In this document: one piece after another, positions 9,274 to 17,557 of the stretch
How positions within the stretch are numbered: position 1 is the stretch's first letter
How the letters are laid out: every line of letters starts with the position of its first letter
DNA from: Sinorhizobium sp. 8-89
GTDB taxonomy: Bacteria; Pseudomonadota; Alphaproteobacteria; Rhizobiales; Rhizobiaceae
Direction of reading: 5' to 3'
DNA: 64,000 nucleotides
Assembly (NCBI RefSeq): GCF_030124325.1
Contig: NZ_JASKLR010000002.1
Location: forward strand, 498,528-562,527
The notes under the pieces: model-generated
Told to the model about the DNA's origin: nothing
The model's input: the letters and a program-made list of their open reading frames with translations, nothing else
The model's database searches: none
Made by a program: the position numbers and the translations under genes

Positions 9274-9747
9274 ATGGCTGCTTCCGATCGAAATCCCCGT
9301 AGCACCGTCCAGGTTGCCGGCCATCCAATCCACCCGATGCTGATCCCGTTCCCGGTAGTGCTTGTCGTCTCGACATTGTTCTGCGACCTTGCATTCTGGC
9401 GAACCGGATCAGGATCGTGGGCGACGGCAACGCTTTGGCTGCTTGGCGGTGCACTTTTTTTCGGCGTCTTTGCAGCCTTGGCCGGGCTTGCCGATTTCAT
9501 CGGTGAACCGCGCATCCGTGAACTGACCGACGCCTGGTACCACTTCGTCGGCAACGCGGTCGCGCTCCTCCTGACGCTCGCCAATTTTTACCTGCGTTAT
9601 GTCAACGGTCCTTCTGCCGTGATGCCGGAGGGGCTCATCCTCTCCCTTATCGTCGTCGGCATCTTCCTCTTCACCGGCTGGAAAGGCTGGGAGATGGTCT
9701 ACCGGCATCGCGTGGGTGTGGCTGATCGCGAGGCCGGACCGCTCTAG
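9274..9747 (+). CDS. DUF2231 four-helix membrane protein
   Basis: A 157-residue protein starting with a polar N-terminus, then HPIHPMLIPFPVVLVV, the DUF2231 signature. Four hydrophobic segments follow (about residues 20-40, 50-70, 85-105 and 118-136). DUF2231 proteins are found beside cytochromes and dehydrogenases and may handle haem or quinone electron transfer, but no activity is established. Third gene of the redox operon, so it is a candidate membrane anchor or quinone-linked partner of the periplasmic proteins. Confidence 0.8.
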   Translation: MAASDRNPRSTVQVAGHPIHPMLIPFPVVLVVSTLFCDLAFWRTGSGSWATATLWLLGGALFFGVFAALAGLADFIGEPRIRELTDAWYHFVGNAVALLLTLANFYLRYVNGPSAVMPEGLILSLIVVGIFLFTGWKGWEMVYRHRVGVADREAGPL

Positions 9748-9791
9748 GCACTCGACGGGTCCCGGCAGCGCCGGAGATTAGGAGAGCAGAT

Positions 9792-10967
9792 ATGGCCAGA
9801 AAAGCAGCTATGCTGTTGAGTGTTGTGCTTGTGTCAGCATCTGCCTGGGCGCAGCAAGAAGGCGTGCTCCACAAGGTCGAGACGAATGTTTTCAGGCCGA
9901 AACACCAGCCATTCAGCGAGGATGTCGTTAAGCGGCTCAAGGTTCCGGAAGGTTTCGAGGTCAGCATCTTTGCCCGTGACCTCGGCAACGCCCGCATGAT
10001 GGCGATCGCCGAAGACGGCACCGTCTACGTGACGCGCCCCGAGGAAAAGGACGTGATCGCCGTCAAGGAAGGCGATCCGAAGCCTCGCAAGATGGCCTCC
10101 GATCTCGACGGCATCCATGGCATTGCAATCCGGGACGGTCGTATCTTCCTCGCCACGGTCCATGCCGTTATGGCGGCCGATCTGAACGAGGATGGGACGA
10201 TCGGCAAATTCGAGACGATCATCGACGACCTGCCCGACGGCGGCCAGCACGGGCGGCGGACGCTCGCCTTCGCGCCCGACGGAGCGCTGCACATCAACGT
10301 CGGCAGTTCCTGCGATGCGTGCTTCGAAAGCAGCGACGAAAAGGCTGCCAACCTTCGGCTAGACATAAAAGACAAGAAACGCACGGTCTTCGCGAAGGGG
10401 CTGAGAAACATGCTCGGCTTCGATTGGCATCCGGACACCGGGGTCATGTGGGGCGTCGACCACGGTGTCGACCACCTCGGTGACGAGCTGCCCGGCGAGG
10501 AACTGAACAAGATAGAGCAAGGCTCGCACTACGGCTGGCCGTTCTGCTACGGCGACAGACAGGCCGACTGGGCGAGTTTCACCATGCCCGAGGGTGCGCC
10601 CAAGGATGATTTCTGCAAAACCAAGACAGTCGCGCCAGCGCTAACCTTCGACGCACATGCGTCGGTGATCAACATCCGCTTCTACGATGCGCAGCAGTTT
10701 CCGGAGGACTATCGCAACGATGCCTTCGTTACGCTGCGCGGTTCAGCGAACCGGGCCGATCCGGCCGGATATAAGGTCGTCCGGGTCAATTTCGAAAAAG
10801 GCGAGCCGACTGGCACGGAGGACTTCCTCACTGGCTTCCTGAGCGAGGACCGGAAGACCGAATTTGGCCGCATCGCGGGGCTGGCGATAACTCCGGACGG
10901 CTCACTGCTCGTCTCGGAGGATACGAACGGCGTGATCTACAGGGTGAGTTACAAGAAGGGCGGATAG
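9792..10967 (+). CDS. PQQ-dependent sugar/sorbosone dehydrogenase-like protein
   Basis: A 391-residue exported protein with signal peptide (AAMLLSVVLVSASAWAQ). It has the soluble glucose/L-sorbosone dehydrogenase six-bladed beta-propeller pattern: PEGFEVSIFARDLGNARMMA, the RTLAFAPDGALHINVG blade, GLRNMLGFDWHPDTGVMWGVDHG, and HYGWPFCYGD. Such enzymes oxidise aldoses or aldehydes in the periplasm and pass electrons to a cytochrome or other carrier. A CDAC pair within the third blade is also seen in this subgroup. Last gene of the operon. No PQQ biosynthesis genes are visible, so cofactor would come from elsewhere. Substrate uncertain. Confidence 0.8.
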   Translation: MARKAAMLLSVVLVSASAWAQQEGVLHKVETNVFRPKHQPFSEDVVKRLKVPEGFEVSIFARDLGNARMMAIAEDGTVYVTRPEEKDVIAVKEGDPKPRKMASDLDGIHGIAIRDGRIFLATVHAVMAADLNEDGTIGKFETIIDDLPDGGQHGRRTLAFAPDGALHINVGSSCDACFESSDEKAANLRLDIKDKKRTVFAKGLRNMLGFDWHPDTGVMWGVDHGVDHLGDELPGEELNKIEQGSHYGWPFCYGDRQADWASFTMPEGAPKDDFCKTKTVAPALTFDAHASVINIRFYDAQQFPEDYRNDAFVTLRGSANRADPAGYKVVRVNFEKGEPTGTEDFLTGFLSEDRKTEFGRIAGLAITPDGSLLVSEDTNGVIYRVSYKKGG

Positions 10968-11106
10968 CGTTGCTGCCCTTCGCACTTGTTGGCAGCATCT
11001 GGCTGATGTGGTGGCTCGGCTTCAATGCCTCGGTTGCAGTAACGCGCAGACAGCGCCAGAAGCAGCCGCTTGACGGTTTCCGATGCGCTTCGTCATGGTT
11101 GCCGGG

Positions 11107-11676
11107 TCAGGAGCGGGTCTGGGCAACGTTCAGTTCCATCTCCCAAAGCTCCGGATAGAGGCCGACAAAGCCGCTCGGGGCGATCCGAAGCGTTGCACGG
11201 TATGGACCTTGTGGCGATTCATAGTCGTAGGCATGCTCAGAAACGCGGCGGTAGACTTGCGGCAACGGCTCCAGCTTCTCGGAGTCCGCATCCATCCATG
11301 CGACGGTAATACGCTCAGATTGTCCCCTCCGCAGCGCCATGCGGCGCAACTGCGGGTGGTTCGTCGCCGGCGTGAACCCGAAGTCGAGGTCTACGAGGTT
11401 CTCGACCCGGCTTTGCCTAACCCCGTTGAGAGTCCAGCCCTGTGCATCGCGTTGAATCCGGCTGCTAATGGCTCTGGCGCCAATGAAACCTTCGATTGAT
11501 CCGCTCCGCGTGGACCAGTCAGGCCCTAGCTCCAGGGCATAGCGAACACACGACGGCTCTCCGTCCCTTGAATAAACGGCTGTCCCTTCGAGCCGCCACC
11601 CCGACTCTGCCTGAAACAACCGGGCGGCATCATGGCCAGGGGTGTAGAGGGTTCTCCAGAGCGCGACTTTCGTCAT
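11107..11676 (-). CDS. Putative glycolipid-binding domain protein (DUF1089)
   Basis: A 189-residue protein with no signal or membrane segment. The sequence, including WRLEGTAVY at the start and WTLNGVRQSRVENLVDLDFGFTPATNHPQLRR in the middle region, matches the DUF1089 putative glycolipid-binding family, a beta-barrel fold. The ATG at 11676 was chosen because the family match begins there; upstream in-frame codons to 11793 lack similarity. Single gene, opposite in direction to the redox operon. Ligand unknown. Confidence 0.7.
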   Translation of the reverse strand: MTKVALWRTLYTPGHDAARLFQAESGWRLEGTAVYSRDGEPSCVRYALELGPDWSTRSGSIEGFIGARAISSRIQRDAQGWTLNGVRQSRVENLVDLDFGFTPATNHPQLRRMALRRGQSERITVAWMDADSEKLEPLPQVYRRVSEHAYDYESPQGPYRATLRIAPSGFVGLYPELWEMELNVAQTRS

Positions 11677-11976
11677 CTCGCCTCTTCCACAGGTCCGTCT
11701 TGCCTTCCCCAGCGCACCTGGGAAGGCGATGGAGACAATCGCGTTGGCGGCCGACGGGACTTGGACCAAAAACCCGAGTTGCATCCCGCCCACGGCTTTA
11801 GCGACTAACTATGGCCGAAGGCGTCTTCGTCAATGCCATTCGCGCAGTGAAGGAAACTCTCACCTCGAGAGGGGGGAAGGCTGTACGGCGGGGGAAGCGT
11901 GAGGGAACGGAGCACTTGACTGGCAGCAACGGGTCGTGTCGTGACCCTCCCCGGCGTCCGGACCCCGCTCGCAAGC
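11677..11976. other. Intergenic stretch, nothing recognised
   Basis: Three hundred bases between two minus-strand genes. A possible upstream extension of the DUF1089 frame is not supported. No repeat, RNA or strong hairpin was noticed. Confidence 0.4.
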
Positions 11977-13125
11977 CTATTTCGAAAGCAGCGCTTCGAT
12001 CAGCGCATAGGTTGCCCTGACCCGCGCTTCGTTTGGATAATTCCGGTTCGCGAGAACCACGATGCCGAGCTTTTCGCGGGGAATAAGGACGACATAGCCG
12101 CCGAAGCCGCTCGTCGATCCGGTCTTGTTGATGATGACATTCTTCTCAGGCGCGAGCGCCGGCTCGATCCTGTCTGCCTTCTGCGGGCGAAGGATGAAGT
12201 CGTAGCCGTTCCCCGCCACCATCGTCTCGAGATCGGCGGGCCACGGGTATTGCTCCCAGATCATATCCTGCGTGAATTTGGCGGTCCTGAACTGGCCTTC
12301 CTGGGTGCGCCGGACAGCCGCTTTCAGCTCCGGGGACACGCTCCCCTCCCCGAGTTCCACATCGAGCAGCTTCAGCATGTCGCGCGCGCTCGACTTGACG
12401 CCGTAGGCCTCCGCGTCGAGGACGCCCGGCGTGACGCGGATCGGTTTGTCGGTCTTGCGGTCGTAGCCGAAGGCGTAGTTGTCCATCGCCTTGGCGGGCA
12501 CGTCGATCCAGGTGTTCTCAAGACCGAATTCGGGGATCAGCACCGTCTCGACCGCCTGTGTGTAGTTCATCTCCATCGCCCTTGCGGCGATATAGCCAAG
12601 AAGCCCGATGCTGACGTTGGAGTAGCTGCGCGTTCCAGGCTGCGGCGGCCGCCAGTCCTTGAGCCAGTTTACGAGCTCCTTGGTGTCCGCGATGCCGTCG
12701 GGAACCTGCAGCGGCAGCCCGCCGGAATGATGGGTCGCGAGATCCATGAGCGTCATGCCGTTGCCGATCGAGCAGGCGTCGGCGCACAGATACCGGGAAA
12801 CCTGGTCATCAAGGGAGAGTTGGCCGCGCTGTTCTGCGAGCGCCGCCAGCGTCACGTTGAAGATCTTGCTGATCGATCCCAGTTCGAAAAGAGTGTCGGG
12901 CGTTGTCGGACGGTTGTCGGCGCGCGATGCGAGGCCCGTCGCATAAAAGCTGTGCTCGCCATTCCTGGTCATGCCCACGACGAGCCCGGGAATTTCGTAT
13001 TCTTCGATGGCGCTTGCAAAGGCGGCGCGCGCTTTCGATTGGAAGCTGTCTTCGTTTGCCGCAGCGGAGGTGAAAGGGAGCGTCGAGACGATGAGGCTGA
13101 AGGCTGCCAGTCCTAGGGTTTTCAT
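11977..13125 (-). CDS. ampC: Class C beta-lactamase (AmpC type)
   Basis: A 382-residue serine hydrolase with Sec signal peptide (LAAFSLIVSTLPFTSAAA). The three catalytic motifs of class C enzymes are present: S84-I-S-K87, Y168-S-N170 and a KTG box (NKTGSTSGFGG) near residue 330. Length is right for AmpC, which hydrolyses cephalosporins and penicillins in the periplasm. The start at 13125 was preferred to one five codons upstream because the latter lies in a dispersed repeat and AGCAGGTT provides a ribosome site for 13125. No AmpR-type LysR gene adjoins, so inducibility by that route is unlikely. A D,D-peptidase or esterase role is a less likely alternative. Confidence 0.88.
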   Translation of the reverse strand: MKTLGLAAFSLIVSTLPFTSAAANEDSFQSKARAAFASAIEEYEIPGLVVGMTRNGEHSFYATGLASRADNRPTTPDTLFELGSISKIFNVTLAALAEQRGQLSLDDQVSRYLCADACSIGNGMTLMDLATHHSGGLPLQVPDGIADTKELVNWLKDWRPPQPGTRSYSNVSIGLLGYIAARAMEMNYTQAVETVLIPEFGLENTWIDVPAKAMDNYAFGYDRKTDKPIRVTPGVLDAEAYGVKSSARDMLKLLDVELGEGSVSPELKAAVRRTQEGQFRTAKFTQDMIWEQYPWPADLETMVAGNGYDFILRPQKADRIEPALAPEKNVIINKTGSTSGFGGYVVLIPREKLGIVVLANRNYPNEARVRATYALIEALLSK

Positions 13126-13132
13126 TTGAACC

Positions 13133-13209
13133 TGCTGCATGTTTCTTGGATCCTATCCGATATAAGGATAAAAACATGCAGCAATTCAAGGTGCTACAGC
13201 GTCGGCGCC
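13133..13209. repeat. RIME-like palindromic repeat, family A
   Basis: Carries the family marks: CTGCATGTTT, a short palindrome (here TATCCGATATAAGGATA) and AAAAACATGCAGCAA followed by GTGCTACAGCGTC. It borders the beta-lactamase start. Other copies are listed separately. Confidence 0.7.
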
Positions 13210-13228
13210 TGATCCTCCGTCGCCACTG

Positions 13229-13305
13229 GACCATTTCTTGTTTCGTTGAAACAGTGAAATGATCTAACTCTTTGAAATGCAATTCCGCACGGAAAAACCG
13301 CTACA
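13229..13305. repeat. RIME-like repeat, family B (reverse orientation)
   Basis: Contains GAAACAGTGAAATGATCTAACTCTTTGAAATG and AATTCCGCACGGAAAAACCGC. The reverse complement matches copies near 46444 and 39618, with the core TTCCGTCCGGAATTGCGTC. Confidence 0.65.
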
Positions 13306-13325
13306 CACTTTTCCTTGGAGTTGCC

Positions 13326-13814
13326 CTAATCCAGCATGACGACGGCTTCGACCTCGAAGAGCATGGGGTCAATTGCAAGCTTGGGGACAGGAATCAGAGT
13401 CTGTGCCGGCAGTGCCCCGCCGAACATTTCCTTGACGTTCTGGGTCAACACCTCAAGCTTGGACATATCGTGATCGACCACGAAGACCGTGAGCTTGGCG
13501 ACCTGATCCGGCCGGGCACCGAGCGCATCAAGGGCGGTGCGCAAATTTGCGTAGGCCTGCCTAACCTGGACAGCGAAGTCGGGCGACAAGGCTCCAGTGC
13601 TGTCTTGGCCGCCCTGTCCGGAGATGTAGGCCACCCGGGCTTCGCGGGGCACAATCACCGCCGTGCTGTAGCCATTCGGCGTCGGGTCGTAGAGGTTCTT
13701 CGGATTGACGATGGTCAGCTTGAGATCCTTCTCATTCGCTGTCGCCGCATTGGGAACTCCGATGGTCATGATGATTAGCCCTCCGATAAGCAAATGCTTG
13801 ATTGCGCGTGACAT
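13326..13814 (-). CDS. Exported RidA/YjgF-family protein
   Basis: A 162-residue protein with a signal peptide (LLIGGLIIMTIGVPNAATA), then a full RidA domain: VAYISGQGGQDSTGALSPDFAVQVRQAYANLRTAL and an Ala/Leu-rich C-terminal strand ending FEVEAVVMLD. Cytosolic RidA deaminates reactive enamines/imines with a conserved Arg near the C-terminus; that Arg is replaced in the corresponding LIPVPKLAID region, so imine deaminase activity is doubtful. An exported form is uncommon. It faces a strong double palindrome and a divergent TetR gene, which probably controls it. Confidence 0.8.
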   Translation of the reverse strand: MSRAIKHLLIGGLIIMTIGVPNAATANEKDLKLTIVNPKNLYDPTPNGYSTAVIVPREARVAYISGQGGQDSTGALSPDFAVQVRQAYANLRTALDALGARPDQVAKLTVFVVDHDMSKLEVLTQNVKEMFGGALPAQTLIPVPKLAIDPMLFEVEAVVMLD

Positions 13815-13875
13815 GATTTTCTCTTGGCTCTGAGGACCGTGAGCAAAGTACCTCGCGGTCTGCAGGATTGACTAC

Positions 13876-13929
13876 GATTGACTCGTACGGCGTACGATTC
13901 AATCGCATCGTACGCCGTACGAGTCAATC
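13876..13929. promoter_or_regulatory. Double TetR-type operator in a 23-bp-arm perfect palindrome
   Basis: Two perfect 23-base arms (13876-13898 and 13907-13929) separated by 8 bases. Each arm itself contains a 15-base palindrome, TCGTACGGCGTACGA (13883-13897) and its complement (13908-13922), centres 25 bp apart. It lies between the exported RidA-like gene and the TetR gene, 62 bases from the RidA start. This is what two cooperating TetR dimers would bind. Confidence 0.7.
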
Positions 13930-13980
13930 GGTCTGGATCGACATTCGTCGCGTTGTCGGCTTAAATCGACGTTGTGACTA

Positions 13981-14088
13981 CAGCGCCGCGCGTCGAATCG
14001 GACGCGCAAAGGGGTCGCAGTAGAACTTTGAATTGCTTCATGGTTTTGTCCTCAAATCGATTCCGATTTGAGGAAATCATGCAGTAGC
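13981..14088. repeat. RIME-like palindromic repeat, family A
   Basis: Long copy: CAGCGCCGCGCGTC, spacer, GACGCGCAAAGGGGTCGCAGTAG, ACTTTGAATTGCTTCATGG, then the CTCAAATCGATTCCGATTTGAG palindrome and ATCATGCAGTAG. Sits directly upstream of the TetR gene and may contain its leader. Confidence 0.7.
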
Positions 14089-14099
14089 AGGGAAGACGG

Positions 14100-14783
14100 A
14101 TGGCAGCCAAACGTAGCGGCGCTCAGGGCAAACGGTCTCCACGGACAGATGCATCACTCCGGTCCGTACAGGAGCCGCCTCTCTCCCTGGAACGGATCGT
14201 GGCGACCGCGGTAGAACTGCTGGACGCCGAGGGTGTCGACGGATTGAAGATGCGTCGGCTGGCCGATCGCCTCGGCTCCGGCGCAATGAGCCTGTATTGG
14301 CACGTCGACAACAAAGAGGAGGTCTTTGATCTGGCGCTCGACTCGGTGCTCGAATATCGCGCACCGCCGCAAACTGTTGAGTCTCAAGACTGGCGCGGGG
14401 AAGTCGTTCATATGCTCGAAGACTGGCGCGCCAGCATGCTGCGCCATCCTTGGTCGGCATCGCTGTTGCCGCGCCGGGCGCTCGGCCCGAACATCCTCAG
14501 TCGCCTGGAACGGCTGAGCAAGGCCTTGTCCAGAGCCGGTGTAGCGGACGCGGATCTGAACGTCGCAATATGGTCGCTCTGGAACTATGTGATAGGCGCT
14601 ACCATCACCCGGGCGAGCTTTGACCTCTCGGACGACGACAGGGCCGCGGCGCAGCAGCGCCTTACACGTCTCAGCGAACGCTATCCGACAATCGAACGCA
14701 CTCGTCTGCTGTTGGATAACGATTGGGACGGCGCTTTCAGGAAAGGCCTGGACTTCCTGCTCGATGGCCTGACCCCGAGATAA
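14100..14783 (+). CDS. TetR-family regulator with TetR_C_1-type ligand domain
   Basis: A 227-residue protein. After a basic 30-residue lead comes a TetR helix-turn-helix (about residues 33-80: ERIVATAVELLDAEGVDGLKMRRLADRLGSGAMSLYWHVDNKEEV, with the SLYWH recognition-helix end). The remaining 140 residues match the C-terminal domain of the tetracycline-repressor subgroup, including the RHPWSASLL segment. TetR-subgroup proteins bind short palindromes and release them on ligand binding. The divergent palindrome at 13876-13929 is the natural target, predicting control of the exported RidA-like gene and of itself. Confidence 0.85.
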   Translation: MAAKRSGAQGKRSPRTDASLRSVQEPPLSLERIVATAVELLDAEGVDGLKMRRLADRLGSGAMSLYWHVDNKEEVFDLALDSVLEYRAPPQTVESQDWRGEVVHMLEDWRASMLRHPWSASLLPRRALGPNILSRLERLSKALSRAGVADADLNVAIWSLWNYVIGATITRASFDLSDDDRAAAQQRLTRLSERYPTIERTRLLLDNDWDGAFRKGLDFLLDGLTPR

Positions 14784-14958
14784 TGACGCTTTGGGCCGCA
14801 GGGCGGACATTGAGCATCGGGCGGAATCAATGGTCCGCATCGGAAACATCGTATACCATTGATCCGCGGCGGCCACCGAAGTCGCCGCAACACTGGTTCT
14901 GATAACTGCTGTTTCCCCGGCGTTGTCAGAACGCACCGCGTCTGAACGGAGTTCGATC

Positions 14959-15444
14959 TTGAGTGTTGCCTTCGTCAAGGAAGAAAGTGCCGAAACGGCC
15001 TCGGAAACCCTGCTGCCTGACCGCCCGATTTCACCACACCCGAACCTTGTCACGGAAGCGGGACTGAAGGCTCTGCAATTGCAGCTCCAGCAAGCGCGCG
15101 AAGCCTATGATGCGACGAGCAAGATCGAGGACGTGAATGAACGACGCCGGGAGGCGGCGGGCCCCTTGCGTGACCTGCGCTACCTTGCGGAACGCGTTCG
15201 CACGGCTCAGGTCGTCCCTGACCCGACTTCGAGTGACACCGTTGCCTTCGGGAGCACGGTCACCTTCAGCCGCGACGACGGGCGCGTGCAGAAATACCGC
15301 ATCGTGGGAGAGGACGAAGCTGATCCCAAGGCCGGATCTATTTCCTACGTATCGCCCGTGGCAAGGGTTCTCATGGGCAAAGCCGTTGGCGATGTCGTGA
15401 GCGTAGGCGACCAGGAGCTCGAGATCATCGCCATCTCGCAGTAA
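14959..15444 (+). CDS. GreA/GreB-family (Rnk-like) transcription factor
   Basis: A 161-residue protein. A predicted helical hairpin (about residues 30-85: EAGLKALQLQLQQAREAYD...) is followed by the GreA C-terminal FKBP-like domain with FGSTVTFSRDDGRVQKYRIVGEDEADPKAGSISYVSPVARVLMGK. Gre factors stimulate RNA polymerase to cleave backtracked transcripts; Rnk-like members instead regulate at the secondary channel. The TTG at 14959 was chosen because GGAG lies 7 bases upstream and the family N-terminus (SVAFVKEE) starts there. Single gene. Probably an auxiliary Gre, not the housekeeping one. Confidence 0.8.
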   Translation: MSVAFVKEESAETASETLLPDRPISPHPNLVTEAGLKALQLQLQQAREAYDATSKIEDVNERRREAAGPLRDLRYLAERVRTAQVVPDPTSSDTVAFGSTVTFSRDDGRVQKYRIVGEDEADPKAGSISYVSPVARVLMGKAVGDVVSVGDQELEIIAISQ

Positions 15445-15642
15445 GCGCCCTATCGCCGACATGCGAACGCAACGGCTCTGCAGGATCGATCCGCAGTTGC
15501 AGGCGAATGATCGCGCCTGGCCGGACGGGAACTGGTGGCGAAGCTCTCTTTCTTCGCGCCCAAAGCGGTCATGCCACTGCAACACGGGGCTGATAAGGCG
15601 TTGGAACTTTGTCAGAATCCTCCTTGGTTTTAGAAAACAGCA

Positions 15643-16404
15643 ATGTCGAAATTTGACTCCTATGTGATCTGCACGTCCCCGCGCAGTGGCAGTACACTGT
15701 TGTGCAAACTCCTGGCTGCGACCGGCGTCTCCGGAAATCCAGGGTCTTACTTTCATCGCACCTCGATTTCCGAATGGCTTGCCTATTTCGATTTGGCCTC
15801 AGAGGTTTCAACTCCGGAACCGGACCTTCTGGCCCTGATATTTCGCGCGGCAATCGCGAAGGGAAGCCTCGATACGGGCATGTTTGGCCTGCGGCTGCAA
15901 AGACATAGCTTTGATTTTTTTGCCCAGAAACTGGCGGTGCTGCACCCGGAACGAGCGAGTGACTTAGAACGTTTTGAAGCCGCCTTCGGACGAACGCTTT
16001 TTATTCACCTCACTCGGTTGGACAAGATTCAACAGGCAGTTTCGAATGTGAAGGCGGAGCAAACCGGATTGTGGCACAGGGCGCCGGACGGGACGGAGTT
16101 GGAACGCCTCGCACCGCCAAGCACGCCGGTTTACAACGCGGAAGAAATCCGCACCTGCTGCGATAGATTGACCACATATGATCTTGACTGGAAGAACTGG
16201 TTCGAGGCGCAGGGAATCGAACCCCTTCGGATCACTTATGAGGCGCTTTCTTCCGATCCTATTGAAACTTTGCGCGAAATACTGGGCCAGCTGGGCTTGA
16301 ATGGCGACGCCGCAACTGGCGTGGCACCCGGTGTCGCAAAGCTCGCCGACGAGACAAACCAGGACTGGGTGTCGCGTTTCCGTTTGGAACACGATATCGT
16401 TTGA
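15643..16404 (+). CDS. Stf0-family sulfotransferase
   Basis: A 253-residue protein. The N-terminal YVICTSPRSGSTLLCKLLAATG is the PAPS 5'-phosphosulfate-binding loop; YFHRTS and the RLDKIQQAVS region match the 3'-phosphate side and Stf0 architecture (trehalose 2-sulfotransferase of mycobacteria). The family transfers sulfate from PAPS to a sugar hydroxyl. In rhizobia sulfated surface glycans and Nod factors exist, but no nod or polysaccharide gene is next to it, so the acceptor is unknown. Length matches the family. Single gene. Confidence 0.85.
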   Translation: MSKFDSYVICTSPRSGSTLLCKLLAATGVSGNPGSYFHRTSISEWLAYFDLASEVSTPEPDLLALIFRAAIAKGSLDTGMFGLRLQRHSFDFFAQKLAVLHPERASDLERFEAAFGRTLFIHLTRLDKIQQAVSNVKAEQTGLWHRAPDGTELERLAPPSTPVYNAEEIRTCCDRLTTYDLDWKNWFEAQGIEPLRITYEALSSDPIETLREILGQLGLNGDAATGVAPGVAKLADETNQDWVSRFRLEHDIV

Positions 16405-16517
16405 CTGCTCACTCCTTGGATGGCGGATTTGTCCGCAAAGCTGCCCGGAAACGGCATCTGCCGTCGTGGCCGGAAGACTGCAATCGCAGCAGATGATACC
16501 GCTCGAAACCGACAAGG

Positions 16518-16991
16518 ATGAATGCCATGAGCAGCATGGAACCGAAAGAGTTCGTTCTCGCCGGCGTGGTCATGAAGCGCCTGCTGTCCGGCGACGAGAC
16601 CAACGGCCAGTTCTGCCTCTTCGAAAACATCAGCGGCGGAAACACGACGACGCCGATCCACGTCCACGCCGAGGACGATGAAACCGTCTACGTCATCGAG
16701 GGCGAAATGACCGCTCTCGTCAACGGAGAGGTGCACCGGTTGACCGCCGGTCAGAGCATCTTTCTCGAGCGCCGGGTGCCGCATCAGCTGATGAATAGGA
16801 GCGGCCGACCGGCACGCTATATCCTGATCGGTACGCCGGCTCTCTTCGACAGCTTCCTGGCGGAAGCCGGCCACGAACTGAGGCCCGGCGAAGTGATCGG
16901 GCCACCGTCGCCCGAGGAGATTGCCCGCCTGAGGGCGGATTCCCCGAAATTCGGCATCACCCTGCTGCCCGACTGGCCCGCTGAAACTTGA
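16518..16991 (+). CDS. Cupin-domain protein
   Basis: A 157-residue single cupin. Motif 1 reads THPIHVHAEDDETVYVIEGE in pattern (HVH...E, the metal-binding residues) and motif 2 LTAGQSIFLERRVPHQLMN (with the His). The fold binds a divalent metal; members include dioxygenases, isomerases and sugar-binding proteins. A start three codons later (16527) has better spacing to AAGGA and cannot be excluded. No operon partner gives a substrate. Confidence 0.8.
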   Translation: MNAMSSMEPKEFVLAGVVMKRLLSGDETNGQFCLFENISGGNTTTPIHVHAEDDETVYVIEGEMTALVNGEVHRLTAGQSIFLERRVPHQLMNRSGRPARYILIGTPALFDSFLAEAGHELRPGEVIGPPSPEEIARLRADSPKFGITLLPDWPAET

Positions 16992-17148
16992 CTGCCGCGG
17001 CCGGCCGATCTCCGTTTCCGGCGCAAGACCGATGACGGGTTCGGACGGTGCTCTGAACTTTATTTTGATGCGATGTCGGATCCGCCCCAGCCCGTTCGTC
17101 CTAGCTGCATCCGATGGCGAATACCGCCCGGCGACAGAGGAGACCGAA

Positions 17149-17268
17149 ATGTTTTCGGCCATGCGGAAACCTGAACCGAAAAGCGCCGGCTACGCCGCAG
17201 GCGACGGCGTTCGTACCGGCGGTTTTGGCGCAAATGCCTCGATGTCGTATTCTGCCTTCGATGCTTGA
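17149..17268 (+). CDS. Possible 39-residue small protein
   Basis: A short frame with a good ribosome site (GAGGAG, 7 bases before the ATG). The product is Gly/Ala/Ser-rich (MFSAMRKPEPKSAG...) with no membrane segment or recognised motif. It lies 22 bases before the DUF2277 gene on the same strand and may be translated with it, but chance is possible. Confidence 0.3.
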   Translation: MFSAMRKPEPKSAGYAAGDGVRTGGFGANASMSYSAFDA

Positions 17269-17290
17269 TGAGGATGACCGGGAGCAAGTC

Positions 17291-17557
17291 ATGTGCAGAA
17301 ACATAAGATCCCTCTTCAATTTCGATCCGCCGGCGACGGACCAGGAAATAGAGGATGCTGCGTTACAGTTCGTGCGTAAACTCGCCGGAACGACCAGGCC
17401 GTCGAAGCGGAATGAGGCGGCATTCGATCGCGCGGTGAGTTCGATCGCGGAATGCGCCCGCGAACTGCTCGATTCCATGGAGACATCGCAACCGCCACGC
17501 AACCGCGAGGAGGAAGCCGCAAAGGCGCGCGCAAGAAGCGCAGCCCGGTTCGCGTAA
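17291..17557 (+). CDS. DUF2277 family protein
   Basis: An 88-residue protein beginning MCRNIRSLFNFDPPAT, the invariant N-terminus of DUF2277. The rest is charged and helical (ALQFVRKLAGTTRPSKRNEAAFDRAV). Small, conserved in alphaproteobacteria and actinobacteria, of unknown function. GGGAGC precedes the ATG. Longer in-frame extensions upstream lack similarity. Confidence 0.85.
   Translation: MCRNIRSLFNFDPPATDQEIEDAALQFVRKLAGTTRPSKRNEAAFDRAVSSIAECARELLDSMETSQPPRNREEEAAKARARSAARFA

Noticed and set aside
11941..13116. Long plus-strand open frame (391 codons) over ampC
   Set aside because: Antisense to a complete beta-lactamase with all catalytic motifs.
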